From Prolixibacteraceae bacterium (lineage in GTDB: Bacteria > Bacteroidota > Bacteroidia > Bacteroidales > Prolixibacteraceae): a stretch of DNA of 64,000 bases. Within the stretch, counting starts at the first letter, position 1. Each line of letters begins with the position of its first letter. The DNA lies in NCBI GenBank assembly GCA_947475715.1, contig CANJNY010000002.1:51533-115532 (forward strand), in the 5' to 3' direction. Under the pieces are notes generated by a model that was given only the letters and a program-made list of their open reading frames with translations, did no database searches and was not told the origin of the DNA. This document shows positions 46,354 to 54,849 of this stretch, one piece after another. The translations under genes were made by a program, and so were the position numbers.

Positions 46354-47926
46354 TAATTCAATAGATGTGCTGATCGTGGGTGCCGGTCCCGCCGGTCTGA
46401 TGACGGCCTGCCAGTTAGCTATTCACCAAATCCCGTTTCGTATTATCGATAAAAACAGCTCTTCGTCCACAAATTCGGGAGCGCTTATTGTGCAGGCCCG
46501 TACACTTGAAATTTTTGAACAGATGGGGATATCCGGTGATGCCCTTTCGGAAGGGGTTGTCGCCGGCAGTATAAACATTATTTATAACGGCAAAAAAATT
46601 ACAAGCACCAGTATTAACGATTTAGGCGGAACGTTATCCCTATTCCCTTTTTTGTTGATGCTTGAACAATCCAAAACAGAAAAACTGCTCCTTAACTTTA
46701 TTGGAGATCGCGGATATTCGGTCGAAAGAGAGGTTCAAATTCAGGGCTTTACCCAGGAGGATGAACGAGTAACATCAGTGGTTATCCTTCCCGACGGATC
46801 TGAACAGGTAATTTATTCAAAATATATTATTGCTGCCGATGGTTCCACCAGTACAATTCGCAATATCCTGAATATTCCATTCGAAGGGAAGAGCTACCCA
46901 AAATCTATTTTTATTGTTGATTGTAAAGCCGAATCAGACTTAAGCCCCGACGAAATAAGTTTTGCTTTTTCAAAATCTTCAGTTGCAGGTTTTTTCCCGA
47001 TTAAAGGATCTCGTTGGAGAATCGACAGTAATCTTCCACCTGAATATGAAAATCAGCAAAAATTAACCTTTGATGTTGTTGAGCAGAATTTTCAGAGGTG
47101 GACACAAATGAACATTCATTTTCAGAGTCAACAATGGTTTTCGGTTACCCGTTCTCATCAGAAATATGCGAAATCGGTTCGATTCCAAAACTGTTTTTTA
47201 ATCGGTGATGCGGCACATGTACATACCCCTGTCGGAGCGCAGGGGATGAATACCGGATTGCAGGATGCCAATAACCTGGCATGGAAAATTGCGTTTGTAA
47301 TTAAACATAGGGCTAAACCTTCACTTTTGGATTCATATTCTTCGGAACGCCTTGGTATTTCAAAAGGATTTGCCCGTTATGCGGACGTTGTTTTTCGGGT
47401 ACTCACAAGTGGAAATAGTGGTGTAAAATTTTTCCGATCGTATGTCCTGAGACTTTTTTTTATGGTCCTATTTCCATTAATATCAAGACTAAAAATCTTT
47501 CGGCGGCGGTTTTTCAAATCCATTTCTCAGATCAACATCAATTACAGAGGGAGTATTTTATCTTATCGTGAATCCCGATTTAATTTTTTTCATGCTGCTC
47601 CAAAACCTGGCGACCGTCTTCCATTTTTCAACTTACCTGAAGGGGGGAAGAATATCTCAATTTATGAAAAGCTGGATCCGGCATCCTTTAATCTGTTGGT
47701 GATGGCAGATTTTTTGCCTGATGAGGTGAAGCAAACAGGAGAACAATTTAATCTGAGGGTTCTGTTAATACCCAATATCCCGGAAACTGTATCCGTTTAT
47801 AAACAATTGGGGATTAAAAAAACGGGGTATTACCTCATTCGGCCAGATATGTATGTTGCATTAAAATCGGCAAATCTGAATACCCTTCATTTGAAAAGGT
47901 TTTTAAAACAGGTATTTATAAAATAA
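46337..47926 (+). CDS. FAD-dependent aromatic hydroxylase
   Basis: About 529 residues from the ATG at 46337, overlapping the methyltransferase by 17 bases. The FAD fold shows VLIVGAGPAGLMTACQLA (GxGxxG), with the second FAD motif FLIGDAAHVHTPVGAQGMN near 295 and the NLAWKIAFVI helix. The C-terminal thioredoxin-like part is short. This is the PheA/TfdB phenol-hydroxylase type. It likely hydroxylates the resorcinol ring to a hydroquinone or quinone, as SrsC does. The gene ends within a palindrome. Confidence 0.9.
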   Translation: MNQLIDNSIDVLIVGAGPAGLMTACQLAIHQIPFRIIDKNSSSSTNSGALIVQARTLEIFEQMGISGDALSEGVVAGSINIIYNGKKITSTSINDLGGTLSLFPFLLMLEQSKTEKLLLNFIGDRGYSVEREVQIQGFTQEDERVTSVVILPDGSEQVIYSKYIIAADGSTSTIRNILNIPFEGKSYPKSIFIVDCKAESDLSPDEISFAFSKSSVAGFFPIKGSRWRIDSNLPPEYENQQKLTFDVVEQNFQRWTQMNIHFQSQQWFSVTRSHQKYAKSVRFQNCFLIGDAAHVHTPVGAQGMNTGLQDANNLAWKIAFVIKHRAKPSLLDSYSSERLGISKGFARYADVVFRVLTSGNSGVKFFRSYVLRLFFMVLFPLISRLKIFRRRFFKSISQININYRGSILSYRESRFNFFHAAPKPGDRLPFFNLPEGGKNISIYEKLDPASFNLLVMADFLPDEVKQTGEQFNLRVLLIPNIPETVSVYKQLGIKKTGYYLIRPDMYVALKSANLNTLHLKRFLKQVFIK

Positions 47927-47979
47927 ACCCTCATGAAACCCTCAAGGTTTTTAAAACCTTGAGGGTTTCATGAGGGTTT
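47925..47979. repeat. REP palindrome next to the RAYT gene, nested form
   Basis: AAACCCTCATGAAACCCTCA then AGGTTTTTAAAACCT then TGAGGGTTTCATGAGGGTTT form a nested near-perfect palindrome of 55 bases. It overlaps the end of the hydroxylase gene at its left and reaches the RAYT stop at 47979. The core AGGTTTTTAAAACCT equals that at 8346-8374. Confidence 0.85.
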
Positions 47980-48584
47980 CATGGATGCAGACCGAGCCAT
48001 TTTTCGAAATCTGTCACGTCTTCCTGATCATTATGAGCAGATTTAAAGTTGGCCTCATTATCAAACCATCCTATAACTTCATCACGTTTCAAATGGGTCG
48101 GTTTAACCGAAATGCAAGTCAGATACGACGACCATGGATAATCCATAGCATATTCAGTAAATCCATGATGAACCGGGTTGTTGTGAATGTAAATTATTGC
48201 GCGTTTAAAGTATTCAACTTCATCAATAAGTTTCCGATGGAATGGGTGTTCAAATAGACTCCCTGTGCGATGGTATCTTTTATTAAAAGCCTTGGCATAG
48301 GCGTTGAATAGATTGGAGAAAGGTTGATATATTTTTAAACCTCGAAGGTTTTCGAAACCTTCGAGGTTTAAAATATCCTCTTCATTTTTTATCTTCACCA
48401 GCAGATGAAAATGATTCTTCATCAATACCCATGCGAATGTATCGGCTATTGGAGATATATGGTTATCGTATAAATTGAGAAAATGTTCGTAGTTATCTTT
48501 TGTCTTAAAAAGATCGCAACCATTGATTCCCCGATTGAAGATGTGGTAAAATTTCTGATACGTTAACTCTTCTAATTGTTGCAT
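47979..48584 (-). CDS. REP-associated tyrosine transposase (RAYT/Y1_Tnp)
   Basis: A 201-residue single-strand DNA nuclease of the IS200/IS605 Y1 class that acts on REP palindromes. Residues 57-62 (NHFHLL) carry the HUH-type His pair, and Tyr 132 in IIYIHNNPVHHG is the likely nucleophile. The stop lies at the edge of one palindrome and a third palindrome is within the coding sequence (48337-48369), reading LEGFENLRGL (residues 74-83). The frame is intact, so the insert is tolerated or ancestral. It is flanked on both sides by palindromes. Confidence 0.9.
   Translation of the reverse strand: MQQLEELTYQKFYHIFNRGINGCDLFKTKDNYEHFLNLYDNHISPIADTFAWVLMKNHFHLLVKIKNEEDILNLEGFENLRGLKIYQPFSNLFNAYAKAFNKRYHRTGSLFEHPFHRKLIDEVEYFKRAIIYIHNNPVHHGFTEYAMDYPWSSYLTCISVKPTHLKRDEVIGWFDNEANFKSAHNDQEDVTDFEKWLGLHP
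48337..48369. repeat. REP-like palindrome inside the RAYT coding sequence
   Basis: AAACCTCGAAGGTTTT and CGAAACCTTCGAGGTTT pair over 33 bases. It is in the reading frame of the transposase and does not break it. Confidence 0.85.
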
Positions 48585-48598
48585 AATTTTGTTGTTTT

Positions 48599-48632
48599 AA
48601 AACCCTCAAGGTTTTCAAAACCTTGAGGGTTT
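48599..48632. repeat. REP palindrome upstream of the RAYT gene
   Basis: AAACCCTCAAGGTTTT and CAAAACCTTGAGGGTTT pair over 34 bases. The arms match the inner part of the palindrome at 47925-47979. Confidence 0.85.
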
Positions 48633-48807
48633 GTATAACTAAATTTACGACTTTAACTTATCATATCAAATTCGTAAGTGATTGCTCCTTTTGTTCTATT
48701 TTTAAAGCTATTTGCCAGCTTGCAGAATATAAAAACGGATAATCCTCATAAAGATACTAGTCGAATCAGCATAAAAGAGTAAAATATTTAGTATATTTAT
48801 TCATCTC

Positions 48808-50097
48808 ATGATCCGTTGTATGGAATGGATAAAAGGTTACCGGCTCAATCGAGGCCTCCTTTCCGTTTTATTGATTGGTTGTTTGATTACTAATTGTTTT
48901 GGACAACTACCCAAAATCAAGGAGGAGGCAATGGTGCAAAAATTCTATTTGCATAACCAGACACCTTTGTTTTGGTTTTCATCGGATAAAAACATCAAAA
49001 AAGCAATCGAATGGCTTACAATGATCGAGTCCGCTGATCATTTGGGAATCAGGACAGATAAATTGGATTCTGATCAGATTCGCGTGATGTTACTCCAAAG
49101 TAAGAATCCGGATACTATTGATATCTTTAATAAGGATCGGCAAATAACCGGCTGGGTTCTCCATTTTATGAAGGAACTGCATGTAGGAAGCGCCCCCTTT
49201 GAATATGATGCGGTAAACAGCTCCCGCGATTCAATATATATTAACGAGTTGCTTAATTTAAAACCTGAAGAACCGGTATCTCAGATTGTTTCACGACTCG
49301 ATTGTCAGGATCACGATTACCGTGTTTTAAAACAATTTCTGAATGATTCAATCGGGCCAAAGGATACCCTAAAATTTAAAAAGCTCATCCTAGCTATGAA
49401 TTATTACAGGTATTTGGAGGTAAATCATTCCAGGGAATACATTGTTACAAATATTCCGGCAGCCGAAGCAACTTATTACCGTAATGATTCTCTTATACTT
49501 AAAATGCGTGCAATAGTTGGAATGAAATCGAATCCTTCCCCGACTATAGCCTCTTATTTTACCACTATTGTAACTTTTCCCCTGTGGAATGTCCCTTATT
49601 CAATTTCAGTAAAAGAGATTCTCCCAAAGGTGCAAAAAAATGGAGATTACCTCGAGAAGAATGATTTCGAAGTGGTAGATAAAAAAGGTAATTTAATTGA
49701 CGATTCCCTGATAATATGGAAGAACTATCGTAGAAACAGCTTTCCCTATTTATTTCGTCAGGCTACAGGGCCGCGTAATTCCTTAGGTGTTCTGAAATTT
49801 AATCTGGAGAGCCCATTCAGCGTTTACCTCCACTCCACAAACCTGCAAGCTGCTTTCGCCCGCGAGCGCCGGTTTTTAAGTCATGGATGTATCAGACTCG
49901 AAAAAGCGTTGGAACTGGCCAAGGCCCTTGCGCCCGATAAGATTGATATCAGGGAACTAAAGGAGGGGAAGAAAAACACCGTATCGAAAACAATAAAATT
50001 GCCGAATAAGATTGCGGTTTTTATTATTTATATGCCCATAAAAGTTGAAGGCGATAAAGTGATCTTTTTACCCGATATTTATGGATTAGTTAAGTAG
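48808..50097 (+). CDS. L,D-transpeptidase, YcbB-type
   Basis: A 429-residue exported enzyme that likely makes 3-3 crosslinks in peptidoglycan. The N-terminus MIRCMEWIKGYRLNRGLLSV has a hydrophobic region (to about 34). The catalytic YkuD signature is in FYLHSTNLQ-like and FLSHGCIRLEKALEL near residue 358-370 (His-Gly-Cys-x-Arg). The 120-residue region before it is the helical YcbB scaffold. The stop overlaps the convergent transpeptidase gene by 12 bases. Confidence 0.9.
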   Translation: MIRCMEWIKGYRLNRGLLSVLLIGCLITNCFGQLPKIKEEAMVQKFYLHNQTPLFWFSSDKNIKKAIEWLTMIESADHLGIRTDKLDSDQIRVMLLQSKNPDTIDIFNKDRQITGWVLHFMKELHVGSAPFEYDAVNSSRDSIYINELLNLKPEEPVSQIVSRLDCQDHDYRVLKQFLNDSIGPKDTLKFKKLILAMNYYRYLEVNHSREYIVTNIPAAEATYYRNDSLILKMRAIVGMKSNPSPTIASYFTTIVTFPLWNVPYSISVKEILPKVQKNGDYLEKNDFEVVDKKGNLIDDSLIIWKNYRRNSFPYLFRQATGPRNSLGVLKFNLESPFSVYLHSTNLQAAFARERRFLSHGCIRLEKALELAKALAPDKIDIRELKEGKKNTVSKTIKLPNKIAVFIIYMPIKVEGDKVIFLPDIYGLVK

Positions 50098-50766
50098 AGA
50101 GGAGTTTTGAATATATTTATTGTCAGGATTATAGATAAATAAACAGGTTCCCCCTTTAATGCTTTCAATAATGGGCTTATTCATTTCGGGCGGAAGAGCC
50201 GGGCACCCCTGGCTTCTGCCAAGTCTTCCATATTTCTTGATGAAATCCGCTGTGGCATAATCGGCGCCATGCATGATTATTGCACGTTTGCCCGCATGGT
50301 CATTAATCCCTTTCTCGACGCCATCAAGTATTAACGATAAACCGGTATGTAATCCAATAACTGGATTTAACGTAATATAAAATCCAAGACTGCTTTTCAG
50401 AGATCCCTCCTGGTTTGAGAAATTCTTTGCAAATTCACTTCCGGTATTGCGGCCATGAGCCACAAAGGTGTTAAATAACAGTTTTTTATTTTTTAAATCA
50501 ATTACATACAACCGTTTATTGCTGCTCGACTGGGAATAATCTGCAATGGTTAAAATCGTTGAATTTTGTAATCTGCCTTTTGCATCAAGTTTGATTAAAC
50601 CCTTGATAGCCAGATTAAATATGTTCCTTGATAAACCCGAATCGGTTAAATTAACGGCACTATAAAGATCCTCGCTGAATGCTTTCCCGGCATTAAACCG
50701 GGCAAAACCGACATTGTTTATTGTGGGTATCAACAGTAATAAAAGGGCAATAATTAGTATTCTCAT
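50086..50766 (-). CDS. YkuD_2-type murein L,D-transpeptidase family protein
   Basis: About 226 residues from MRILIIALLLLLIPTI at 50766, a signal peptide; a longer frame start at 50796 gives no better one. The catalytic motif is GRSQGCPALPPEMNKPII with the Cys near 199, and HGADYATADFIKK precedes it. Likely acts on cell-wall peptides or as an activator. It is convergent and overlapping with the YcbB-type gene. Confidence 0.88.
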   Translation of the reverse strand: MRILIIALLLLLIPTINNVGFARFNAGKAFSEDLYSAVNLTDSGLSRNIFNLAIKGLIKLDAKGRLQNSTILTIADYSQSSSNKRLYVIDLKNKKLLFNTFVAHGRNTGSEFAKNFSNQEGSLKSSLGFYITLNPVIGLHTGLSLILDGVEKGINDHAGKRAIIMHGADYATADFIKKYGRLGRSQGCPALPPEMNKPIIESIKGGTCLFIYNPDNKYIQNSSLLN

Positions 50767-50922
50767 GGCACGAAAATAGAATAAAACATGATACAAACAG
50801 ATTTCTTTGATGATTTTTAACTAAAAATATTGGCTAAAAGTGCTTATAATCAATTTATTTTAAAATAAAAAAACTTATATTGAAAATAAGTTGTATCTTG
50901 CACCGAATTAATTTTTATAATA

Positions 50923-51114
50923 ATGAATAAAGGAACAGTTAAATTTTTTAATGACTCCAAAGGATTTGGTTTCATTAAGGACAGTGGATCAGACAAAGAA
51001 TATTTTGTCCATGTATCTGGTTTGAATGATGAGATCAGAGAAAATGACGAAGTAACTTTCGATCTTCAGGATGGGAAAAAAGGACTAAATGCCGTAAATG
51101 TTAAACTAGTATAG
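50923..51114 (+). CDS. Cold-shock protein (CspA family)
   Basis: A 63-residue single CSD protein. RNP1 is SKGFGFIKD and RNP2 is EYFVHVSGL. It binds single-strand RNA or DNA. The upstream region has TATCTTGC near 50893-50900 and a small inverted repeat AACTTAT/ATAAGTT (50871-50891). A hairpin terminator follows at 51142-51173. Confidence 0.95.
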   Translation: MNKGTVKFFNDSKGFGFIKDSGSDKEYFVHVSGLNDEIRENDEVTFDLQDGKKGLNAVNVKLV

Positions 51115-51141
51115 TTTATATAAAACAAGACATTTTTTGCC

Positions 51142-51173
51142 AAAAGCCTTACGTTGAGTGAGGCTTTTTTTTT
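51142..51173 (+). terminator. Terminator after the cold-shock gene
   Basis: AAAGCCTTA and TGAGGCTTT form the stem, with nine T residues at the end. Confidence 0.85.
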
Positions 51174-51214
51174 GTAAGATTTTGAATTTTAAATACATCA
51201 TTCATCAAAATACA

Positions 51215-51263
51215 ATTCGCCACCAAAACACCAAAACACCAAAAAGGCACCAAAGTTTTTCGT
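51215..51263. repeat. Dispersed intergenic repeat (CACCAAA type), copy 2
   Basis: ATTCGCCACCAAAACACCA and AAAAAGGCACCAAAG followed by TTCGT match the copy at 5801-5859 but lack its inserted CCCGCACTTGCGGG hairpin. It lies just past the 3' end of yaaA. Confidence 0.6.
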
Positions 51264-51288
51264 TAACTGTAGCTTAGTGAAATTCCTG

Positions 51289-52056
51289 TTATCCTCTTGT
51301 AAATACAGGCCTCCCCTTTTCAGAAAGGTGGCTGTTATAACAGTATCCGTCACTGTCGAAGGCACGTAAATGCTCTTCAAGCTCAATCCCGTTTTGAAGG
51401 ATAAAACGGGTCATCATCCCCCTTGCCTTTTTGGCAAAGAACGAGACCATTTTATACGTTCCGTTTTTCCCTTCTCTAAACTCAGGTGTAACAATTTCGG
51501 CTTTTAATTTTTTCTGATCAACGGCCTTGAAATACTCCACCGAAGCGAGATTAACCAACAGGTTTGAATTGCTTTTGTTCAGATCTTCCCTGATTCTGGC
51601 TGTGATTTTCTTTTGCCAGTATTCGTAAAGGTTACGGTTTTTGCCCACGGCTAATGCAGTTCCCATCTCCAACCGGTAGGGCCTGATCAGATCGAGTGGA
51701 CGGATCACCCCATAAAGCCCCGATAGAATCCTGAGATTCTCCTGGGCCAGTGAGATCTCCGGATCGGTGAGCGTATCTGCATCAAGACCGGTGTAAACAT
51801 CCCCCCTGAAAGCAAAAAGAGCACTCCGCGCACTCTGGGGTGTAAATTCAGGGCGCCATAAAAAATAGCGCTCCTGATTTAACTGTGCCAGTTTTGGGCT
51901 GATATCCATGAGGTTCATCAGTTGGCCGACACTTAATTTGCGGAGCGGTTTGATTAAAACTTCGGCCTCCTTAACAAACTCTGGTTGTGTGGATAATTTT
52001 TGATAAACCGGTTTTTCGAAATCCAGCGTTTTCGAGGGCGAAATAACAATCACCAT
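51289..52056 (-). CDS. yaaA: YaaA-family peroxide-stress protein
   Basis: A 255-residue soluble protein beginning MVIVISPSKTLDFEK. Family motifs are ALFAFRGDVYTGLDADTL and LRILSGLYGVIRPLDLIRPY. In E. coli it lowers free iron and protects DNA under peroxide. Length is normal. Confidence 0.93.
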   Translation of the reverse strand: MVIVISPSKTLDFEKPVYQKLSTQPEFVKEAEVLIKPLRKLSVGQLMNLMDISPKLAQLNQERYFLWRPEFTPQSARSALFAFRGDVYTGLDADTLTDPEISLAQENLRILSGLYGVIRPLDLIRPYRLEMGTALAVGKNRNLYEYWQKKITARIREDLNKSNSNLLVNLASVEYFKAVDQKKLKAEIVTPEFREGKNGTYKMVSFFAKKARGMMTRFILQNGIELEEHLRAFDSDGYCYNSHLSEKGRPVFTRG

Positions 52057-52094
52057 TATTGTGTTATAATTGAATGCTTTAAAGTAAATAAATC

Positions 52095-53000
52095 TTAGTA
52101 GCCCCAGTTTTTCATGATCTTGAAATCTTTGGCAACGCTTTCAAGCGGAGTGATATTTTGATACGATTCCTGTTCGATGATGTAGCAAAGTGTACCCCCT
52201 ATTTTTTTCCCTAGGTTTACTGCTTCCTGTGCCGGGATAATCCCTTCACCAAGTATTGAGCTCTCGAATTTTTCGGGCGTATTAACTGCAACTTCATCCT
52301 TCACATGCATCATTTCAAATCTTCCGGGATATTGTCCCAGGATGTCAAGAGCCTTTGCACCTGCAATATACATATTCCCGATATCCAATTGCATAACAAC
52401 AAGTTGTGGATCCATTCGTTGCATCATAATATCGAATACCTTGGTATCGTTGAGCTTCTGACTGAATTCAAAGGAGTGATTATGGTAGCCAAATTTCATC
52501 CCCGATTTTTGACAAAGTTCGCCGCAACGGTTAAAAAGATCCAGGAAACGGAGCATTTCGTCATAATTGGTTCTTACACTCTGGTCCATGGATGGGCTAA
52601 TTACATACTGCTGACCCATGTATGCAGCATCCTCGATTGTATATTTCCATGAGTCGCTAAATACTTTCTTTGCTGCATCCCAGTGGGTAGGTCCCATTAC
52701 TGTATGGCCGGATGGCATCTTCAATCCTAGACCATCGAGTATTTTTTTAAACTCAACAGCGCTATACCCATAGAATTTGCGCTCAACATAGTTGGCATGT
52801 TCCACATTTTTATAGCCGATTTTGGCCAGTTGGGTCAGCGTTCCGATCGGATCTTTTTTCATATCATCACGGACAGAGTAGAGCTGTAACCCTACAATCT
52901 GTGAATGGTTTGGAGCAGCAATGGCTCCTTTAGATAAAAGGGTTGTGCCGGCCAAAAGAACCGCACTGTTTTTTAGAAATGTCCGTCGCGAAGTTGCCAT
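52095..53000 (-). CDS. Tat-exported sugar isomerase/epimerase
   Basis: A 301-residue TIM barrel of the xylose-isomerase-like family with a Tat signal (TSRRTFLKNSAVLLAGTT). It has VGLQLYSVRDDM, GYKNVEHANYVER, FGYHNHSFEF, LDIGNMYIAGA and MMHVKDEV, with the metal-binding pattern retained. Export suggests periplasmic action on a sugar, like the oxidoreductases in the window. A TATATTTG box (53021-53028) lies just upstream. Confidence 0.88.
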   Translation of the reverse strand: MATSRRTFLKNSAVLLAGTTLLSKGAIAAPNHSQIVGLQLYSVRDDMKKDPIGTLTQLAKIGYKNVEHANYVERKFYGYSAVEFKKILDGLGLKMPSGHTVMGPTHWDAAKKVFSDSWKYTIEDAAYMGQQYVISPSMDQSVRTNYDEMLRFLDLFNRCGELCQKSGMKFGYHNHSFEFSQKLNDTKVFDIMMQRMDPQLVVMQLDIGNMYIAGAKALDILGQYPGRFEMMHVKDEVAVNTPEKFESSILGEGIIPAQEAVNLGKKIGGTLCYIIEQESYQNITPLESVAKDFKIMKNWGY

Positions 53001-53020
53001 ATTAGAAAGATTTTAGATTA

Positions 53021-53059
53021 CAAATATATGGTTTAAAAGTCATCCGATGTTTATCTTTG
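53021..53059. promoter_or_regulatory. Divergent -7 boxes for the Tat isomerase and UroD-family genes
   Basis: TATATTTG on the minus strand (53021-53028) for the Tat isomerase and TATCTTTG on the plus strand (53052-53059) for the UroD-family gene, about 60 bases from its ATG. Confidence 0.5.
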
Positions 53060-53116
53060 TATCTTATCTTCGAAGAATTATCGTGGGATATAAGGTTACA
53101 CTAATTCAGCATTTAA

Positions 53117-54220
53117 ATGAATTCACGCGAGAGGGTTTTAAAAGCTTTTAAACGAATGGATGGAGTTCCCGACCGGATTCCTGTACAGTTTGATCTTTGT
53201 CGAAGCTTATCGGATCATTTTGGAAAGATGCTCAATATTCCTGTCCGGTATACCGATAACCCGTACGAGGATGTAACTTACCGTATCAGCGCTAATGAAC
53301 TCCGTGTTGCGATGGGAAGTGATGTCGTTATTACAGGCGCTTCAGTATCCGACAATTATAAGATTGAAAAATCTGAGGATGGCACCTGGCTTAACGAATA
53401 TTGTATGCGGATGCGTCAGGGCGACATCTACGTTGAGGTGGTTGACTATCCGTTAGCCAATGCAGAAACCAAAGCGGATATTGAAGCCTACCGGTTTCCT
53501 GATCCGATGGCTCCGGGGCGTTTCAGGGATGCGGAAGAACTGGTAAAAAAATATAAAAACGACTACCTCATTTTTGGGGATATTGAAGTCACCGTTTTTT
53601 CACTGGCCCATCAGCTGGTCGGGATGGAAAAATTGCTGGTTGACATGATGATGGAAACCGAATATGTGATCCCCCTATTTGAAGCCTGTGCCGATTATCA
53701 GATTGAGATTGGGTTAAAGCTCATCGAAAAGGGGGTGGATGCCCTCTGGTTTGGCGATGATTTCGGAACACAAACAAGCCTGATTATGCCTCCTGAGACC
53801 TTCAGGGATCAGCTCAAACCGGTATATAAACGGATGGTCGACCGGTTTAAGGAGGCTAAGCCCGATATCATCCCGATACTTCACTGCGATGGGGCAGTAG
53901 CCGACCTGCTGGATGATATCCGCGAAATCGGTTTTGAAGTATTTAATCCGGTTCAACCCGGGGTGCCCGGCCATCTTCCACTCGATATGAAGAGTAATTT
54001 CGGAGATAAGTTCTCTTTCTGGGGTGCTATCGATCAGCAGGATTTATTGCCAAACGGGACAGATGAAGAGCTGGAAAGGGATATTGTTGAGAAAATGAGC
54101 ATTCTTGGGAAGGATGGCGGTTATATGATCGCTCCGGCTCATATCATTCAGCATGATGTTTCGCCGGAGCGGGTATTGTTTTTTATAGCGTTATGTAAAA
54201 AGCACGGGGAAAGGAATTAG
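53117..54220 (+). CDS. Uroporphyrinogen decarboxylase-family protein
   Basis: A 367-residue UroD-fold barrel. It opens MNSRERVLKAFKRMDGVPDR, the start of methyltransferase-type UroD proteins rather than true HemE. ALWFGDDFGTQTSLIMPPE near 210 and PILHCDGAVADLLDDI near 255 are the family's conserved regions. PGHLPLDMKSNFG follows. Likely acts with corrinoid or other methyl transfer rather than heme synthesis. It stands alone. Confidence 0.85.
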   Translation: MNSRERVLKAFKRMDGVPDRIPVQFDLCRSLSDHFGKMLNIPVRYTDNPYEDVTYRISANELRVAMGSDVVITGASVSDNYKIEKSEDGTWLNEYCMRMRQGDIYVEVVDYPLANAETKADIEAYRFPDPMAPGRFRDAEELVKKYKNDYLIFGDIEVTVFSLAHQLVGMEKLLVDMMMETEYVIPLFEACADYQIEIGLKLIEKGVDALWFGDDFGTQTSLIMPPETFRDQLKPVYKRMVDRFKEAKPDIIPILHCDGAVADLLDDIREIGFEVFNPVQPGVPGHLPLDMKSNFGDKFSFWGAIDQQDLLPNGTDEELERDIVEKMSILGKDGGYMIAPAHIIQHDVSPERVLFFIALCKKHGERN

Positions 54221-54381
54221 GCTGTCAGGCTATTAGACTATAGGCTTTTAGGTTTTAGGATTGGAATTATTTTTCCTTTTCGATCAGAAAAGTAGAATAG
54301 ACATGGTTTGATTTGCATTTTACCTTTTACACTTTGCCTTTTACTTTTTACCTTTTGAATTTATTCCGAGGCTATCCTGAT
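54221..54381. other. Intergenic gap with short direct repeats
   Basis: Between the convergent UroD-family and ybaK genes. It holds TTTTACCTTTT twice (54339-54356 region and earlier) around TTTGCCTTTTACTTT, a low-complexity pattern. No gene, terminator or strong hairpin was recognised. Confidence 0.5.
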
Positions 54382-54849
54382 TCAGGTTACATCACTTTTT
54401 ATTGCATTACACGCAATCAATAAATCAGATGGAGAGAGTCTGATCTGCATTCCCCTCATTCCGGCGCTGATATAGATCAGATCGTATGCGAATGCTGATT
54501 CATCAATAAAAACAGGGAAAGGTTTTTTCATTCCCAGGGGTGAGCAACCACCTCTGATATATCCGGTTAGCGGCTCAAGCTCTTTCATCTTAATCATCGC
54601 CACCTTTTTATTTGAACTGGCAAGCGCTGCTTTTTTCAGATCAATCTCCTCTCCACCCGGAATGATGCAAACAAAATATCCATTTTTATCTCCTTCCACA
54701 ACGAGAGTTTTATAGACCTGGTCAATGGGAATTCCGGCCGTTTCTGCCAGATGAATAGCGCTTAAATCGGTTTCATCAACCTGGTATTCAATTAATTCAT
54801 AGTTTATTTTTAATCTGTCAAGGATCCGGACGGCATTGGTCTTTTTCAT
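54382..54849 (-). CDS. ybaK: YbaK/EbsC-type Cys-tRNA(Pro) deacylase
   Basis: A 155-residue editing enzyme. It has YKTLVVEGDKNGYFVCIIPG and GYIRGGCSPLGMKKPFPVFI, the YbaK hallmarks, and ends with RLSPSDLLIACNA. It hydrolyses mischarged Cys-tRNA(Pro). The ATG overlaps the PepSY gene stop by four bases. Confidence 0.93.
   Translation of the reverse strand: MKKTNAVRILDRLKINYELIEYQVDETDLSAIHLAETAGIPIDQVYKTLVVEGDKNGYFVCIIPGGEEIDLKKAALASSNKKVAMIKMKELEPLTGYIRGGCSPLGMKKPFPVFIDESAFAYDLIYISAGMRGMQIRLSPSDLLIACNAIKSDVT

Noticed and set aside
48599..48632. Rho-independent terminator
   Set aside because: It lies upstream of the RAYT gene and has the same arms as the other palindromes, so REP is the better call.
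54221..54381. CRISPR-like repeat array
   Set aside because: The TTTTACCTTTT repeats are too short, uneven and low-complexity, with no spacers of regular size.
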